From Poa pratensis (taxonomy: Eukaryota; Streptophyta; Magnoliopsida; Poales; Poaceae): DNA of 64,000 nucleotides. The translations under genes were made by a program, and so were the position numbers. The notes beneath the pieces are model-generated. The model saw nothing but the letters and a program-made list of their open reading frames with translations, ran no database searches and was not told the origin of the DNA. Below are positions 35,889-46,569 of this stretch, in pieces (position 1 is the first letter of the stretch; the number at the start of each line of letters is the position of its first letter). The stretch covers positions 133,019,169 through 133,083,168 of the forward strand of contig CAMZMU010000052.1 of assembly GCA_947311845.1 (NCBI GenBank). The letters run 5' to 3'.

Positions 35889-35900
35889 GCTCTGATACCA
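35889..35900 (-). other. Primer-binding site of the compact element
   Basis: The minus strand reads TGGTATCAGAGCAGGG, complementary to the initiator tRNA-Met 3' end over its first 12 bases. Confidence 0.88.
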
Positions 35901-35902
35901 AT

Positions 35903-36266
35903 TGTTACGGTTGTAGGCGCATAATTGATCTACCGAGAACACGAAGCAATCACAGCACGATGACCGCACCGAGATTTGTTAACGCAGTTCGGCGAATTCA
36001 CCTACATCTACGGGGCATGACTACGGGCGCACCTCCCCATTGATACCGCAACCCTGACCGCACTAGGCGCCGGCACAAGCCGCCGGCTCCCCCTGCGTGC
36101 CTATTGCTATCAAGTCGTCATAGGTTACATTGTGTGGTGCTCCCCTCATTATATGGGGGCCCAGACTACAAGAGTTCGACTCGAACACTACACGTATCCA
36201 CACCTAATACAACTCTAAGTCCAAACGTAACCCAACACGTACACAATATTCGACACAAATACAACA
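35903..36266 (-). repeat. 5' LTR of the compact element
   Basis: The copy runs from TGTTACGGTT to AATACAACA, directly beside the primer-binding site. Confidence 0.88.
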
Positions 36267-36584
36267 ATATTTAGCTGTCAAAGTTAATGATCTAAAAAAG
36301 CAGTACATAGTTAACGATTTCCAAGTAAAACAATTCGCAAGTATCCTCGTTTCCCTTGGATTGGACGTGCGATCTGAACAGACTAAAGGGTATGGTCACC
36401 CCAAAAAAAAGCTAATGGGTATCAGGGTATGGTTTTTCAGTGAGCACTGCAAGCCCCCAAAGAAGCTGGAACATGCATGGGCTGTTAAGGTTTGAGGCCT
36501 AGTAACTAAGGAATGGAGTAAGGCCTGGCAGGTCATATCTGGCCTTGTTTCAGGAAACCCTGTGCCTGATTAAACAGCATACTG

Positions 36585-37401
36585 AGACTCCAAATCTCAT
36601 CGTTCCCCTTTCCCTTGCTACAGTAAATCGAGGAGGAGAAAGGGCGATTTAGGTCTCCGCCGGCGGATCCGCTGCTTCCCTCCGTCTCCGGCGCCGTTCC
36701 GGCGTCGCGAGATGGGGGAAGCCCCGGATCTCGACCGTGCGTGTTTATAGGTGTAGTTTGCTAGGTGTTCTCGTCTTCGTCGCCGGCATCGGGCTGGGGT
36801 GGTTGTCGGCGGCTGTGAAGAATAAGGTCTCCCCCTCCTTCTCCAGTCCGGCGGCTTGGTTGTCGGGGAGGTCGTGGAGTTTTGTGTGCCTGTGTGCTTG
36901 TCCGGTTGCTCTTCTCCACTCTTTCTTCGGCCGGCCGTGGTGGCGAGGGGAGGAGGTGGTGGTGGAAGGCGTTTCCGTTTTGTTGCAGGTCTCCTCTGGT
37001 GGTTCTCTGGCCGGCCTCGGCGGCGAGGGGGGTGCTGTCTGGAGGTGGCTTGGTGTGGAGGTCCGTGCTGTGCGGCGACGAAGACGTCGACGGTCTTCTG
37101 CTGGCTTTCTGGAGCTGGTTTTGGGCGAGGAGAAGGTGTTGCCAGGTGCGTTCATCGATCAAGATCTCGTCGCTCGTCGACGAGCGACTCAAGTGGCGGT
37201 TCCAATGTTTCGACGTTGTCTTCCTAGCGGGTTGGAAGGCGGTCTTCCTTCTTCTTCTCCGACTCCGGTGTCTGAGGCCCAGCGGTGGCTGGTTTGTGGT
37301 CGTCGTTGGCGTAGAGTGCGTGGGTGGGTGGTGTGTGGTTGTTTTGTGTTTGTTCTTGTTTTGGGATGAACACGGAGGTTTTGGGCTCAAAAAAAAAAAA
37401 A
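36585..37401 (+). mobile_element. Poly(A)-tailed non-LTR retroposon with 17-bp TSD
   Basis: The 817-bp insertion ends GGTTTTGGGCTC followed by 13 A residues. It is flanked by a perfect GATTAAACAGCATACTG (36568-36584 and 37402-37418). The GC-rich body is open in several frames on both strands without a domain (for example 36737-37369). It is either a 5'-truncated LINE or a non-autonomous derivative. Confidence 0.88.
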
Positions 37402-37756
37402 GATTAAACAGCATACTGCATACTTTCTGCTTCGTGTCATAATTCAGAAAGCCATAAGCTTGTTCGATCCTCCGTTTACCTCCGTTTGAAACTCATTGCA
37501 AGTTTCAACTAGGACATGATTCGATTTTAACAACGAAGGTTCCAAAGGAATCTTGAGTACAACACTCACAAACACTCCGTCTCATGAGTGATTTCGAGGG
37601 ACACACACGTACTAGCACTAGCAGCATATGTATTGCACATGAGCACGTGATGTCGCATCAGAAACTATGTGTTAGCTTTAAGCACTGTACTGTACTACGC
37701 CTGAGCAGTAATGAGTTAGCTGGATAAAAATCAGCCGAGAATATGGTCATCCATAA

Positions 37757-38198
37757 AGGCTTGTTTGGTTCAAAGAAAAAGTGAAGGAATAATGTACGAA
37801 TAGGAAATTTTCCTATAAGGACACTATTTATCCGTTTGGTTTAAATGAATTGAGTAATGGAAAAACGCAGCACATTTTACTTTGATGTAGGTCTCAAAGA
37901 AAAAACGCAGCAAATTTACAATCCAACTGAACCTCTTTTTTAAAATCCTATGCACAAAGAACGAGACCGAGGTTGTCTTGGCATTATAAATGCTAATTAT
38001 ACCTTCTCAAATGATTTAGCTTTGATTTGACCATGTTTATTAGTAATCATATGTTTTTCCTATTCCTATGAATCAAACAACCAAGTTTACAAACTTCTTG
38101 TGTTTTCGAATCCTCTGTTTTGTAATTGCATTCCTGTATTTTTTTCTACGTTTTTCCTATTTCTATGTTTTAAAATCCTGCAAACCAAACAGGGCCTA
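37757..38198. mobile_element. Inverted-repeat DNA element (MITE-like)
   Basis: The left end AGGCTTGTTTGGTTCAAAG is opposed at the right by CAAACCAAACAGGGCCT. Such GTTTGGTT ends are common in grass MITE-like elements. The duplicated target is not resolved, so the superfamily is left open. The interior is non-coding. Confidence 0.55.
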
Positions 38199-38600
38199 AA
38201 AGTTTGGTTGGGCATCCATGATCTCTCCCCCTAGGATTGGCAAAATTTTGTGTCGGTTAAGGAGTGGTGGTCCATGGCTATCAATGCAAGAAGCCCGCAC
38301 CTGAAAGCCATTGTTACTTTGGCCATGCTCATCTCTTGCGAGATTTCGAAAGAGAGGAACACTTGTGTCTTCCCCAACCAAAGTTCCACCGCCGCAATGG
38401 TAATGCCAAAATCAAAAAGAAACCTAAACTTTGGTCCCTAGTGGGAGCCAAGGCCTTGAGTGTTTTAATGCCGCGACAGTAGACTTTTTTGTTTGTGGGG
38501 GTCAAGTTTGTTCTTGACCCTTGGTTTGTAAGACCTCTTAAACCTTCTCTTTAATCAATAAAAAGACATATCTTTTGCCTTGTTTCAAAAAAAAAAAAAA
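38199..38600 (+). pseudogene. 3' end of a LINE ORF2 with poly(A)
   Basis: The frame contains DWQNFVSVKEWWSMAINARS and then ISKERNTCVFPNQSST, followed in another frame by LWSLVGAKALSVLMPRQ and a stop near 38482. These are typical of the C-terminal end of plant LINE ORF2. A 3' UTR ending TTTTGCCTTGTTTC and a run of about 14 A follows. The sequence AAAAATCAGCCAAG at the end matches AAAAATCAGCCGAG at 37726-37739, so the insertion may span 37740-38600 and include the MITE-like element. It is truncated and frameshifted. Confidence 0.78.
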
Positions 38601-38609
38601 TCAGCCAAG

Positions 38610-39538
38610 TTTGACTCTCGCTCCCTCCCTAGTTAATGTCAGTCCTTTGCATTGTGGATGGTCGTTGGATTCACCTCACGTACACCCGACAAATCCATGT
38701 GGTAGCAGTGTAAGCAAGTAACTGTATTCATGACGATTCATGTGTCGGGCACACGGCAATACAGATCCTGCATTTGCATGGACTGTTCAAATTTTCGCAT
38801 TGGATGTTGCATAGTCCGGGCTGCAGATGAGCACAAATGTATCCACAGGTAAGCAGAACGAAAGCATGCATTTTGTCCTAACGACCCACAGATGTTCCAT
38901 CAGAGGAACCCGATGGATGCTCCCAGCCTCAGTGTCAGTGTATCCATAGCGTTGGGTTCATCTGAAGGAAGGTATTTGTTATATTCGCTCACTGCAATTA
39001 GAAGCAAGCAAGCAGAATTCCATGTGAGGCTGTCATCCTTATCCGGAGTACTATTCTTGACAGATGATCCTGTTTTTTTCTGGATGGTGGATGCCAGCGT
39101 GGTGAATCCCAGGGCCAGTAAACCCCAGAAAAAATGGTCGAGGAGCAGTAGCGTGTGTGCGTTTCCCGTTTCCGTGTGTTGGAAAAAAAAATCTATCCAT
39201 GATGCGATTCCGTCTTGCAGCACAACAAACTAAACTACATTTGCGTGGATGGATAAACCTAGTTGTTCTTTGGAGTCTTTGGACGTGGTGCAAAGCTTTG
39301 GATGCACTTAACTGCTAATGCCATGGCACTTGGCACGGTACGTACGAAAAGCCCAAAGCTGTCTAGCAGGACGCACATGCTTACGCTCGTCGATCGCGGT
39401 GCCCGTGAATACGGTTGGTCTGGTTGGACGCGAAACGGTGCACTTAATTAAGCCTAGTCCTTACTGTTCCGACCATGGCGTGTGCTCGTTATGAGACTAG
39501 TTTTCTCTAAGTATTTTGAAGATCCTATTAGTTACTTA
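38610..39538. other. Unassigned intergenic sequence
   Basis: Open frames of 113 codons (38892-39233, plus) and 107 codons (38900-39223, minus) overlap each other. Neither shows a recognised domain. Confidence 0.4.
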
Positions 39539-39837
39539 TTTTCATTCCATTTTTTTTTTTGAAACGAGGGGCAAAAGCTTTGCCCCTTATATTAAATAAG
39601 CAGAAGGTGCCCGGTTTATTATCGGAAGAAACCGGGCGAAAACCATACAACAACACAACCCCACGGGGCGAAAAAACCCCACAACCTCAAGAAAAACTAG
39701 AGCCAAGCTCCAAACACCACTCCACAAGGAGCCCCGACGACGATCAACACCGCGAGCAAAGCAACAACCACAAGCAAACAAGTACTCGTCCAACCTGGCA
39801 CAACCATGAACTGATAACACCACGACCTCAAATTGGC

Positions 39838-40984
39838 TCAACAAAGAGCAGAAGCTTTGCTAAGGAAGCCAAGCTTCTTTCTTGCCCTCCATCCAAGAGA
39901 CTTCTTCACCTTCATGAGAACACCGTCCGAAGCTGTCTCCGCTAAGACGGAAGCAATATCCTTGCCAAATCCAGGACAAGCCGCCTCCAAATCAACAAGC
40001 AAATCACAAACCTCTTTGCCAAACAGGGCCTCAGAGCTAGATGCCAACAAAGTTGTCTCATCAACCTGGTCACTAGAAGATGAGAAAGAAACCAAACCTC
40101 CACTATCCATAGAGGGGGGGGGGGGGGGGTGGCTGGCACAACTCAGGCGGAGGTGGGGATGGCGCCATGTCCCCCGTCAAAGACTCCAGCGAGCCCAGCT
40201 CGATCGGAAGCACCACACATGATTCCCCACAACGATCCTGCAACTCAGGATAGGTCTGCACAACTGGAGCCACAACCTCGGTGATAACGACACTCCCAGG
40301 GACAGAAGACATCCCATGCAAAGCACGAGGAGAAAATTCTCCAAAGGAGCATTCAGTCCCCACATCAATGGAACCAGTTTGAAGCTCGGGCGGCAAAGGC
40401 ATAACCGACACAATCTGAAGCTTTGCAAGAGAGTCCTGGAGCTCACAGCGAAGCATCTCAACCTTCTGAAGGAGCTCCAATCGCAGCAAGGCAACGTTGG
40501 CATTGGAATCCTTGCAGCACCCAGCAAGCGAACTTGGCGGCACCGACACACACAACGAAGGTGTCTTGGCGGACGAAGGGTGGCTTCGCTTGTTAGGAGC
40601 ACAAGTGACCGGAGAGCAATCGCGAGCTGCCGGCAAGTGATCACGAGCAACTGGAGAGCGAGCACGACAGAACCTCTCCCGGTGACTAGGGCGACGATAG
40701 CGAATGCATCTGAAAGGCTCACGGCATGCACTGACTTGGTGGCCACGGTCGAGGCAACGAAAGCACCTTCCTCGAGCCCAACGCTTGAAAGCAAGGCAAC
40801 GCTCACGACCTTCCCTTGACTCAGGGGGAGGGCCTCGGCTGCGGCGGCGCCCCCGACCCACATACACCCAGTCATCCTTGTCGTTGACAGAGCCTGCACT
40901 TGGACTCTGACTCATAGGAGGCGACGACGGCGAAGAGCTAGCCGCCATGGCAGCAGTACCGAGCGACCCGGCTGGACCCTGCAC
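39838..40984 (-). pseudogene. LINE ORF1 (gag-like, CCHC zinc knuckles), frameshifted
   Basis: LINE ORF1 proteins bind element RNA. Here a 293-codon frame (40984-40103) carries DDWVYVGRGRRRSRG early on. It then has a knuckle CFRCLDRGHQVSAC and a second, CIRYRRPSHRERFC, in which the second Cys is Tyr. A Pro-rich region follows. At the 16-C run (40114-40129) the reading slips: one frame stops after PPPPPPLYG, and the adjacent frame 40110-39838 continues for 90 codons with LVDLEAACPGFGKDIASVL before a stop. The combined length, about 380 codons, suits a plant LINE ORF1. The frameshift could be biological or a homopolymer-length artefact. Confidence 0.78.
40114..40129. repeat. 16-bp poly-G tract in LINE ORF1
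   Basis: A run of 16 G (C on the coding strand) at the exact place where the ORF1 reading frame changes. Confidence 0.95.
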
Positions 40985-41096
40985 TTGGACTCTTCTGCAC
41001 TTTTCATTCCATTTGATTCAACACTAGATCCTTTTATTTGGTCATTTTGTTTCTATGGACTTTCAGATTCACCTTTGTCTCCATGGCTGTAAACAC

Positions 41097-41411
41097 TGGA
41101 CCATGCTCGTCAACCTGCATGAAAGGCTACAAAAGCGTTGGCTTCGTTGATCTTAGTCGTCTCATAGAAAATTTGAAAGGAAAGAAATAGGTGTGTCTTC
41201 TGTCATCAACCTCTCCCATACCGTTGTATCAAGGACGAGGCCAAGCTTGGGCTTTGGCCGGCTCCCGCTTGGGCATTGTGATTCCGGGAGATTAATCTCT
41301 TTGTTTCGTGTTCATAAGCCCTAGAATGTGTCCTAGGCATGGGCATTGAACCTCTAAGCTTTTCTTCTTAATTAATGGAAATTCTAAATATTTGCCTGGT
41401 TTTAAAGGAAA
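41097..41411 (+). mobile_element. Short 5'-truncated LINE 3' end
   Basis: The 315-bp insertion contains the LINE-like AAGGACGAGGCCAAGCTTGG and ends CTTAATTAATGGAAATTC with TTTGCCTGGTTTTAAAGGAA, an eroded form of the usual tail. ATGGCTGTAAACAC (41083-41096) and ATGGTTGTAAACAC (41412-41425) flank it with one mismatch. The coding remnant is the very end of ORF2. Confidence 0.72.
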
Positions 41412-41425
41412 ATGGTTGTAAACAC

Positions 41426-41796
41426 CGCTCACCATAGTCCCGTCGGGTCTTATTCCTGGGCTCTATCGTTGTTGCCAGATGTTTTGCCTCTAAGTTAACA
41501 ATATTGTTGGGTTACGTGCAGTAATTTTAAATTTTCGTCTTACACACTTGCCTTCCCTGCTTTCAGTTAATCTAAGAAGATTTCCTGAAGAGTGTCTCCC
41601 CCTTCGCTATGCCATAACACATGACTTTCAGTGAATTCCCGTGCAGATTCACCTGGAACCGGTGTTCCCACCTCTTCAAAGATTCTCTCCACTCGGGCAC
41701 TCAAGTCATCAATACAATAACCAAGATCTATCAATAAAGATATAAGCGGGGGATGATCTAGTAATCATGCCAACACCCTGAAGCAGAAATAGATGT
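41426..41796. other. Unassigned intergenic sequence
   Basis: I see no gene or repeat structure here. Confidence 0.4.
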
Positions 41797-42299
41797 CAGT
41801 GTAGCCTGATTAAGATTCTCACGACCAAGACTGGTGGTGAGAATGTCGCCGACTCCCCGTGTTCAGCCTTCTGGTTCCAGCCGAGTTAGGATCAACGGGA
41901 TTATCCCTCTGAGAGTTCGCACACGTCCGCCGGCTTCAGTCCGGTAGAACTTCGTCGTCCACAACTCAGTTACTACAGGTGTATAAGAGGTGGAGATCCC
42001 AAGACATGCAACAGAGACAATAGATCTGGTGAGAGGACACCTTAAAAACCTCAAGATCCAACTTGTGTATGGAGAGGTAAGGGTATGTGTCCTCTACTTA
42101 TATAGGAGGAGGAGGGAGGGGAGCGTAAGAGGGCAAGCCCCACCCCCACCATGCGATGTCGCCCCTGGTGGGCCTGGGCCGACCGGCCTAGTGTTTGGGG
42201 AACACCCCAAAGCCTAGCCGCACCTCCCTTGCCCTCCATACCCTTTGCTTGGGGAGCAAGCAACAAGGAGTCGGCCCATTAGGCGAGCCTTTGGCCCGT
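41797..42299 (-). mobile_element. Partial LTR, minus strand
   Basis: A TATA-type CCTATATAAG lies on the minus strand (complement of 42097-42106). It follows a GC-rich stretch and precedes phrases such as CACCTCTTATACACCTGTAG and GTTGTGGACGACGAAG that resemble cereal LTRs. No partner, primer site or clean boundary is visible. The right side is cut at 42299 by the next LTR element, so this copy is older. Confidence 0.5.
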
Positions 42300-44049
42300 T
42301 GATACGTCTCAAACGTATCTATAATTTTTGATGTTCCATGCTTGTTTTATAATAAATGCTACATATTTTATTTGCATTATATATCATTTTTATGCATTTT
42401 CTGGTACTAACCTATTAACAAGACGCCACCGTGCCAGTTCCTATTTTCTGCTATCTTTTTGTTTCAGAAAAGCTAGCAAGGAAATATTCTTGGAATTGGA
42501 CGAAAATTTACGGGGACAAGTTTTTCAACGACACGAAGACGAAGTCCAAAGGGGAGCCGAGGTGGCGCACCAGGGGCCCAGACGCCACCCCGGCGTGGCA
42601 GAAGGTGGGGCCACGCCGGGGGGTCATCTGGCGCTCTTGGGTGGCCCCCCGAGCCGCCGTTTTGCCTATATATTCTCCGTCCCCAAAAAAACCCCTAAAA
42701 CACTCGATAAAAAATCCACGAAAAGTTCCGTCACCGCCGTCGTCGTCAACCCTAGTTCGGGAGGGTTCTGAAGCTCTTCCCGGCACCTTGCCTGAGGTGG
42801 AGATCATCACCGGAGGGCTCTACACCGCCATGGCCGCCTCCAGACTGATGCGTGAGTAGTTCTTCACGGGACTACGGGTCCATAGCAGTAGCTAGATGGT
42901 AGTCTTTCCACTTTGTGCTATCATGTTTAGATCTTGTGAGCTGCCTAATATGATCAAGATCCTCTTTATGTAATGCTACATGTTGTGTTTGCTGGGATCC
43001 GATGAATTGTGAAGTTATTATCAAGATTGTTCATCTATCTATCTATATGTTTAATTTATGTTCTTGCATGCTCTCCGATGCTAGTGGTTGCTTTGGCCAA
43101 GTAGTTGCTAGTGTCTCCAAGAGGGGGTATTTATGCTAGATAGTGGGTTCATGTCTCCGGTTGCCTGGGTTCGAGATGACAGAAACGACTAAGTTTCTGG
43201 ATGTGTTGTTGCCACTAGGGAGAAAAGAACGGTGCTATGTCTACGTGTCATTTGCATTGTTTATATTACACACTTTGCTTATTGTGGACCGAGGCATAGC
43301 CCGGTGGTAGGGAACATGCTAATATGCCCCGCCCGCCCAAGTTTGAGCTTCCATGCTCGCACTCGGTGCGTACGCACAATCACTTTCTATCAAAAATAGC
43401 GCTGCAGGTCTCTTCCCAGTACGGACACATACTTTGCTTATTGCAATTATCTGTTTAATACTTGTGGGAGACACGGGTGTTATCCCGCAGGTGGATTATT
43501 AGTCATAGATGTAGCTAGCAAGCAGTTTATGCATTTTGTTCTAATACCCAATAAATACTACAATGAACTTTTTCTTGTCATAATATGCATTGTCATGATT
43601 TTGCTATTTGTCAATTGACTAGTTGTAATTTGTTTACCCAACATGTGTTTATCTGTTTTATGGAGAGATACCTCTAGTAAACTGTGGAGCCCGGCCCTTT
43701 ATTTTACACTGATAAAAACACTGTTTCCACCACGTTCTACACTCATTTGCTTGTTGTCTATTTTTGCATTTATATTTATTTTACACACCATACGTTTAAT
43801 CCTTTGTATTCAGCAAGCCAGGGAGATTGACAATATTCCTGTTTCGTTGGGGCAAAGTAGTTTGATTGTGTGTGCGTAGGTCCACGCCGAAGCTACAAGC
43901 GCCAGAGTAGCTTGGGCACTGTGTTGAACCTCTTCCAATTCCTACTGGTTCGATTAAACCTTGGTATTGTTAGCAAGGGAAATTTCCTGATGGACTACTT
44001 CATACCTTCCTCTTGGGGTATCCCAACGAACGTGTGTTCCACGTCATCA
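42300..44049 (+). mobile_element. 5' LTR of an Athila-type gypsy element
   Basis: It begins TGATACGTCTCAAACG and ends TTCCACGTCATCA. The phrases GGTCCATAGCAGTAGCTAGA and GATCTTGTGAGCTGCC are hallmarks of the abundant Triticeae Athila-like LTRs (Sabrina/WHAM-like). A TATATA lies at 42667-42672. A SINE inserted at 43285-43430 accounts for part of its 1750-bp length. Primer site and gag follow to the right. Confidence 0.85.
43285..43430 (+). mobile_element. tRNA-derived SINE inserted in the LTR
   Basis: The 146-bp insertion has an A-box-like TAGCCCGGTGGTAG (43297-43310) and a B-box-like GTTTGAGCTTCCA (43341-43353). The 13-bp duplication ACTTTGCTTATTG flanks it (43272-43284 and 43431-43443). The layout fits a Pol III SINE of the Au kind, but I have not matched it to a named family. 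Confidence 0.78.
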
Positions 44050-44059
44050 AGCACTTTTC

Positions 44060-44078
44060 TAGCACCGTTGCCGGGGAG
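44060..44078 (+). other. Primer-binding site of the Athila-type element
   Basis: TAGCACCGTTGCCGGGGA lies about ten bases after the LTR end. It differs by two bases from TGGCGCCGTTGCCGGGGA, the usual primer site of this lineage. Confidence 0.75.
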
Positions 44079-44245
44079 TTGGAAGCTACAACAAGGGGAG
44101 TTTCGCATCTTTTTTTTGTTTTTGTCTTGCTCAGTTTATTTTTATTTTATCTTGTTTGCTTTAAAAATCAAAAACTAAAAAAATTAAAATTTCAGCAACT
44201 AGTTTTATTTTGGTTTTGTCTAGTTTTAGCTTTTGCCTAGTTACT

Positions 44246-45067
44246 ATGGCTAGTTCCACTCCTTATGTTATGACACCCGAGGTCGAAGTTCGTAGTTTTA
44301 AACAAAAGGGTGGAGAGACTTTAAAAGATGTTTGGTATCGAATTAGTGATGCTCATCATAGATCTACAAGAAAATATTCTACCATAATCCTGCTTAGAAA
44401 TTTCTATGTTGGCATCACAAATTGGTATAGGTATGTTTTGGACACGTTGACAGGTGGAAACTTTGTAGGCACTCCTGCGTTGGAGGCCTGCAATATTATT
44501 GAAAGTTTAGTTGGAACTCCACCTGTTAATGATATTAAAACTGAAATTATTTTAGAAAATATTATGGAAAGATTGGAATTTATAGGTAAGAATTTGCCAA
44601 GCATGGATAAGATAAATGAAATAGATAAGAAACTCCTTGATAATACTAGTAAGTTTGATGAGTCTTTAGAAAATATCAATGAGAGGATTAATTTAGAAAC
44701 TAGTAAGGTCAAGGATGATCAAACTCCGAGAATTGGAAAATTGGATTGGAGGAAGTAATTGATACTTTAAGTACCACTTTTTCTTCTTTAAAATAAAAAA
44801 ACAAGAGACCCCAGTAGGTAGAGGACCCAAATTTATGTATGTGCCAAAAGGCCCCCAACCGAAATCTACACAAGTTGACATCTCAGAGTCTGAATTTTTT
44901 TTAGAGAACTTGCTAGTGAATCTTATATTGGTAATACAAAATTCTTTAAGCTTGGTCCTAAAGATTTTAATGTTAAAAAAACATCTAAAAGTCCTCTTGG
45001 TGTGCCTGGTTGCACTTTGGAAGAAGTTCTTGATGATTTTGATGTTTCTACTATTGACAATACTTGA
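44246..45067 (+). pseudogene. Athila-type gag, frameshifted
   Basis: Starting at ATG 44246, the frame reads MASSTPYVMTPEVEV and contains GETLKDVWYRISDAHHRSTR, then ILLRNFYVGITNWYRYVLD and GTPALEACNIIESLVGTPP. This is the conserved N-terminal gag of Triticeae Athila-like elements. The C-terminal part (KINEIDKKLLDNTSKFDESL) looks helical. The frame ends at 44758, but coding-like sequence resumes in other frames to about 45067 (MYVPKGPQP, then GCTLEEVLDDFDVSTIDN), so at least two frameshifts are present. No protease or polymerase follows. Confidence 0.82.
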
Positions 45068-45907
45068 TTCTTGCTTTATGCCTAGCTAAAAGGCCTTAAA
45101 GAGAAGCGCTTATGGGAGGCAACCAATTTTTGTTTTCTGTTATTTTCTTGGTTTTCTTGAGTAAAGGTTGTTGTTACCTCTGTAACAAAACCTTTATATC
45201 TTTTTGTTTTTGTTTTTGTGCCAAGAAAAGCCTCTAATGGCAAGAAACTGTTAAAGTTGAGTTTGCTGTCGAGAAACAGATTTCTGCTCTTCACTGTACG
45301 AAAATCCAAAAAATCACAGAACGTGATCTTTATCTGACATTTTTTGTGCAGAAGCCTCAGCTTTATACCTATCTTTTGTTAGTTTATCATTTTCTGATTT
45401 GAGCAACGTAAGTGCCTCGAAACAATTCGTCTTTACGGACTGTTCTAATTTTTGTCAAATTTTGTCTTTATTTTGCCATCTCTCGTTTGCAAGTGTTAAG
45501 TGAGGTTCTATAAGGTGGAGAGCATCACATAAGGCTAGTAACAGTACCTTATGTTTAAAATGAGTGCTTACAATGTGTCTTTACAGAACCAAGTGGATTA
45601 ATGTTTTGATGCACTAACCCTCAAATGAAGTTTATGAAAAACATTGAGTGAAGGAAGTTTTCAAGTATTAAGAGAGGAGGATGATAGAAGATGATCAGGA
45701 ACAGAGAAAAGCTCAAGCTTGGGGAGGCTCCCATGGACCTCCTCTGCATATTTCAAGAAGACTTCATCAACAAATTATCAGGTCAGCTCTAGTGAGACTA
45801 TATTTTTATTGCTTCACATTTTAAGTGTTGTTCTTGGAACATTTGTGTGTTTTTATTTTCAGTTTGTTTAAGTTGTGTTCTCTGATCATAACTAAGTTGG
45901 ATCCTAG
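45068..45907 (+). other. Non-coding internal region of the Athila-type element
   Basis: CTAAAAGGCCTTAAAGAGAA and TATGGGAGGCAACCAA just after gag are familiar landmarks of this family. The rest is AT-rich and non-coding. The element is cut at 45908 by a CACTA end, and no 3' LTR in the same orientation is present in the window. Confidence 0.6.
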
Positions 45908-46569
45908 CACTACAAGAAACTCTCTACTCTGTGACGGATTGGTCGCCACGGTTATCAGGTCTATGGCTGATCTCAACTATTTTTTACGCTCTCGGTAATT
46001 CTCGTCACGGATCCATTGGCAGTCCGCCCGACCCGAAAAAAGTCAGACAAAAATGCCCTAACCATCACGGATCTCAAGGGGCCTTCCGTCACAAGCTATT
46101 TTGGAGGCTGAATAGGACGAACCCGCACACAAACCGTCACAGGCCACTGGGCTTCGGCAGCCGACACACATGGACCCCACCCAAAGCGCACCTACAGCTC
46201 TGTCCGACACCTCGCTGACAGACCTGGACCCACACTTTTCCCATGCCAGTCCAAGAGATGTTGCAGACGGACCCACATGTCAGGCTGACACAACCTCTGT
46301 GCCACATGTGTACTAGAACAGTACCAACGGGGACCACCTGTCAGCAGAGAAACCAATATTTTGCGCACGTGCTTTTACAGGTGTCCACCGGCCATCACGT
46401 CGCGCAGGTGGGGACCCGCGTGTCAGTTCTGGGACCCACATGTTATTTATTCAAGATATATATAAAATATGTAAAAATAGTTTATTTTATTACAAATGTA
46501 ACGAAAATAATATTTATTTCAGACGGGACCCAATATTTTTTCAAAGATATATTTAAATTTTAAATAAAA
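45908..46569 (+). mobile_element. CACTA transposon terminus
   Basis: The sequence CACTACAAGAAACTCTC is the typical CACTA inverted-repeat end. It is followed by scattered subterminal GTGACGG, CGTCACGG and CCGTCAC motifs, as in En/Spm-like elements. No matching TTTCTTGTAGTG end is visible downstream, so the right boundary is unknown. The sequence is interrupted at 46570 by a Helitron and probably continues after 50089, where similar phrases (GGGACCCGCATGTCAG) recur. No transposase frame is visible. Confidence 0.72.

Larger units (their letters stand above)
34225..36266 (-). mobile_element. Compact LTR retrotransposon, probably copia-derived and non-autonomous
   Basis: LTRs of 366 bp (34225-34590) and 364 bp (35903-36266) run from TGTTACG to AATACAACA. 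The 5-bp duplication ATATT flanks the element (34220-34224 and 36267-36271). A tRNA-Met-type primer site (complement of 35889-35900) is two bases from the right LTR, so the element is on the minus strand. The internal region is only 1312 bp. The minus-strand frame 35485-35820 (111 codons) has no gag or pol motif. The element is between TRIM and LARD size and must rely on proteins supplied in trans. Confidence 0.88.
39553..41000 (-). mobile_element. LINE-derived element with ORF1 but no ORF2
   Basis: A poly-T at 39551-39561 is the poly(A) tail of a minus-strand element. The tail region (complement of about 39562-39660) is the same as in the 31094-32674 element. TTTTCATTCCATTT flanks it (39539-39552 and 41001-41014). 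Reading from 41000, ORF1 begins within about 40 bp, ends near 39838, and is followed directly by a 285-bp 3' UTR. No endonuclease or reverse transcriptase lies between, yet the target duplication is complete. Confidence 0.85.

Noticed and set aside
36737..37442. Overlapping frames of 186-217 codons on both strands
   Set aside because: Same reason: a GC-rich retroposon body with no domain in any frame.
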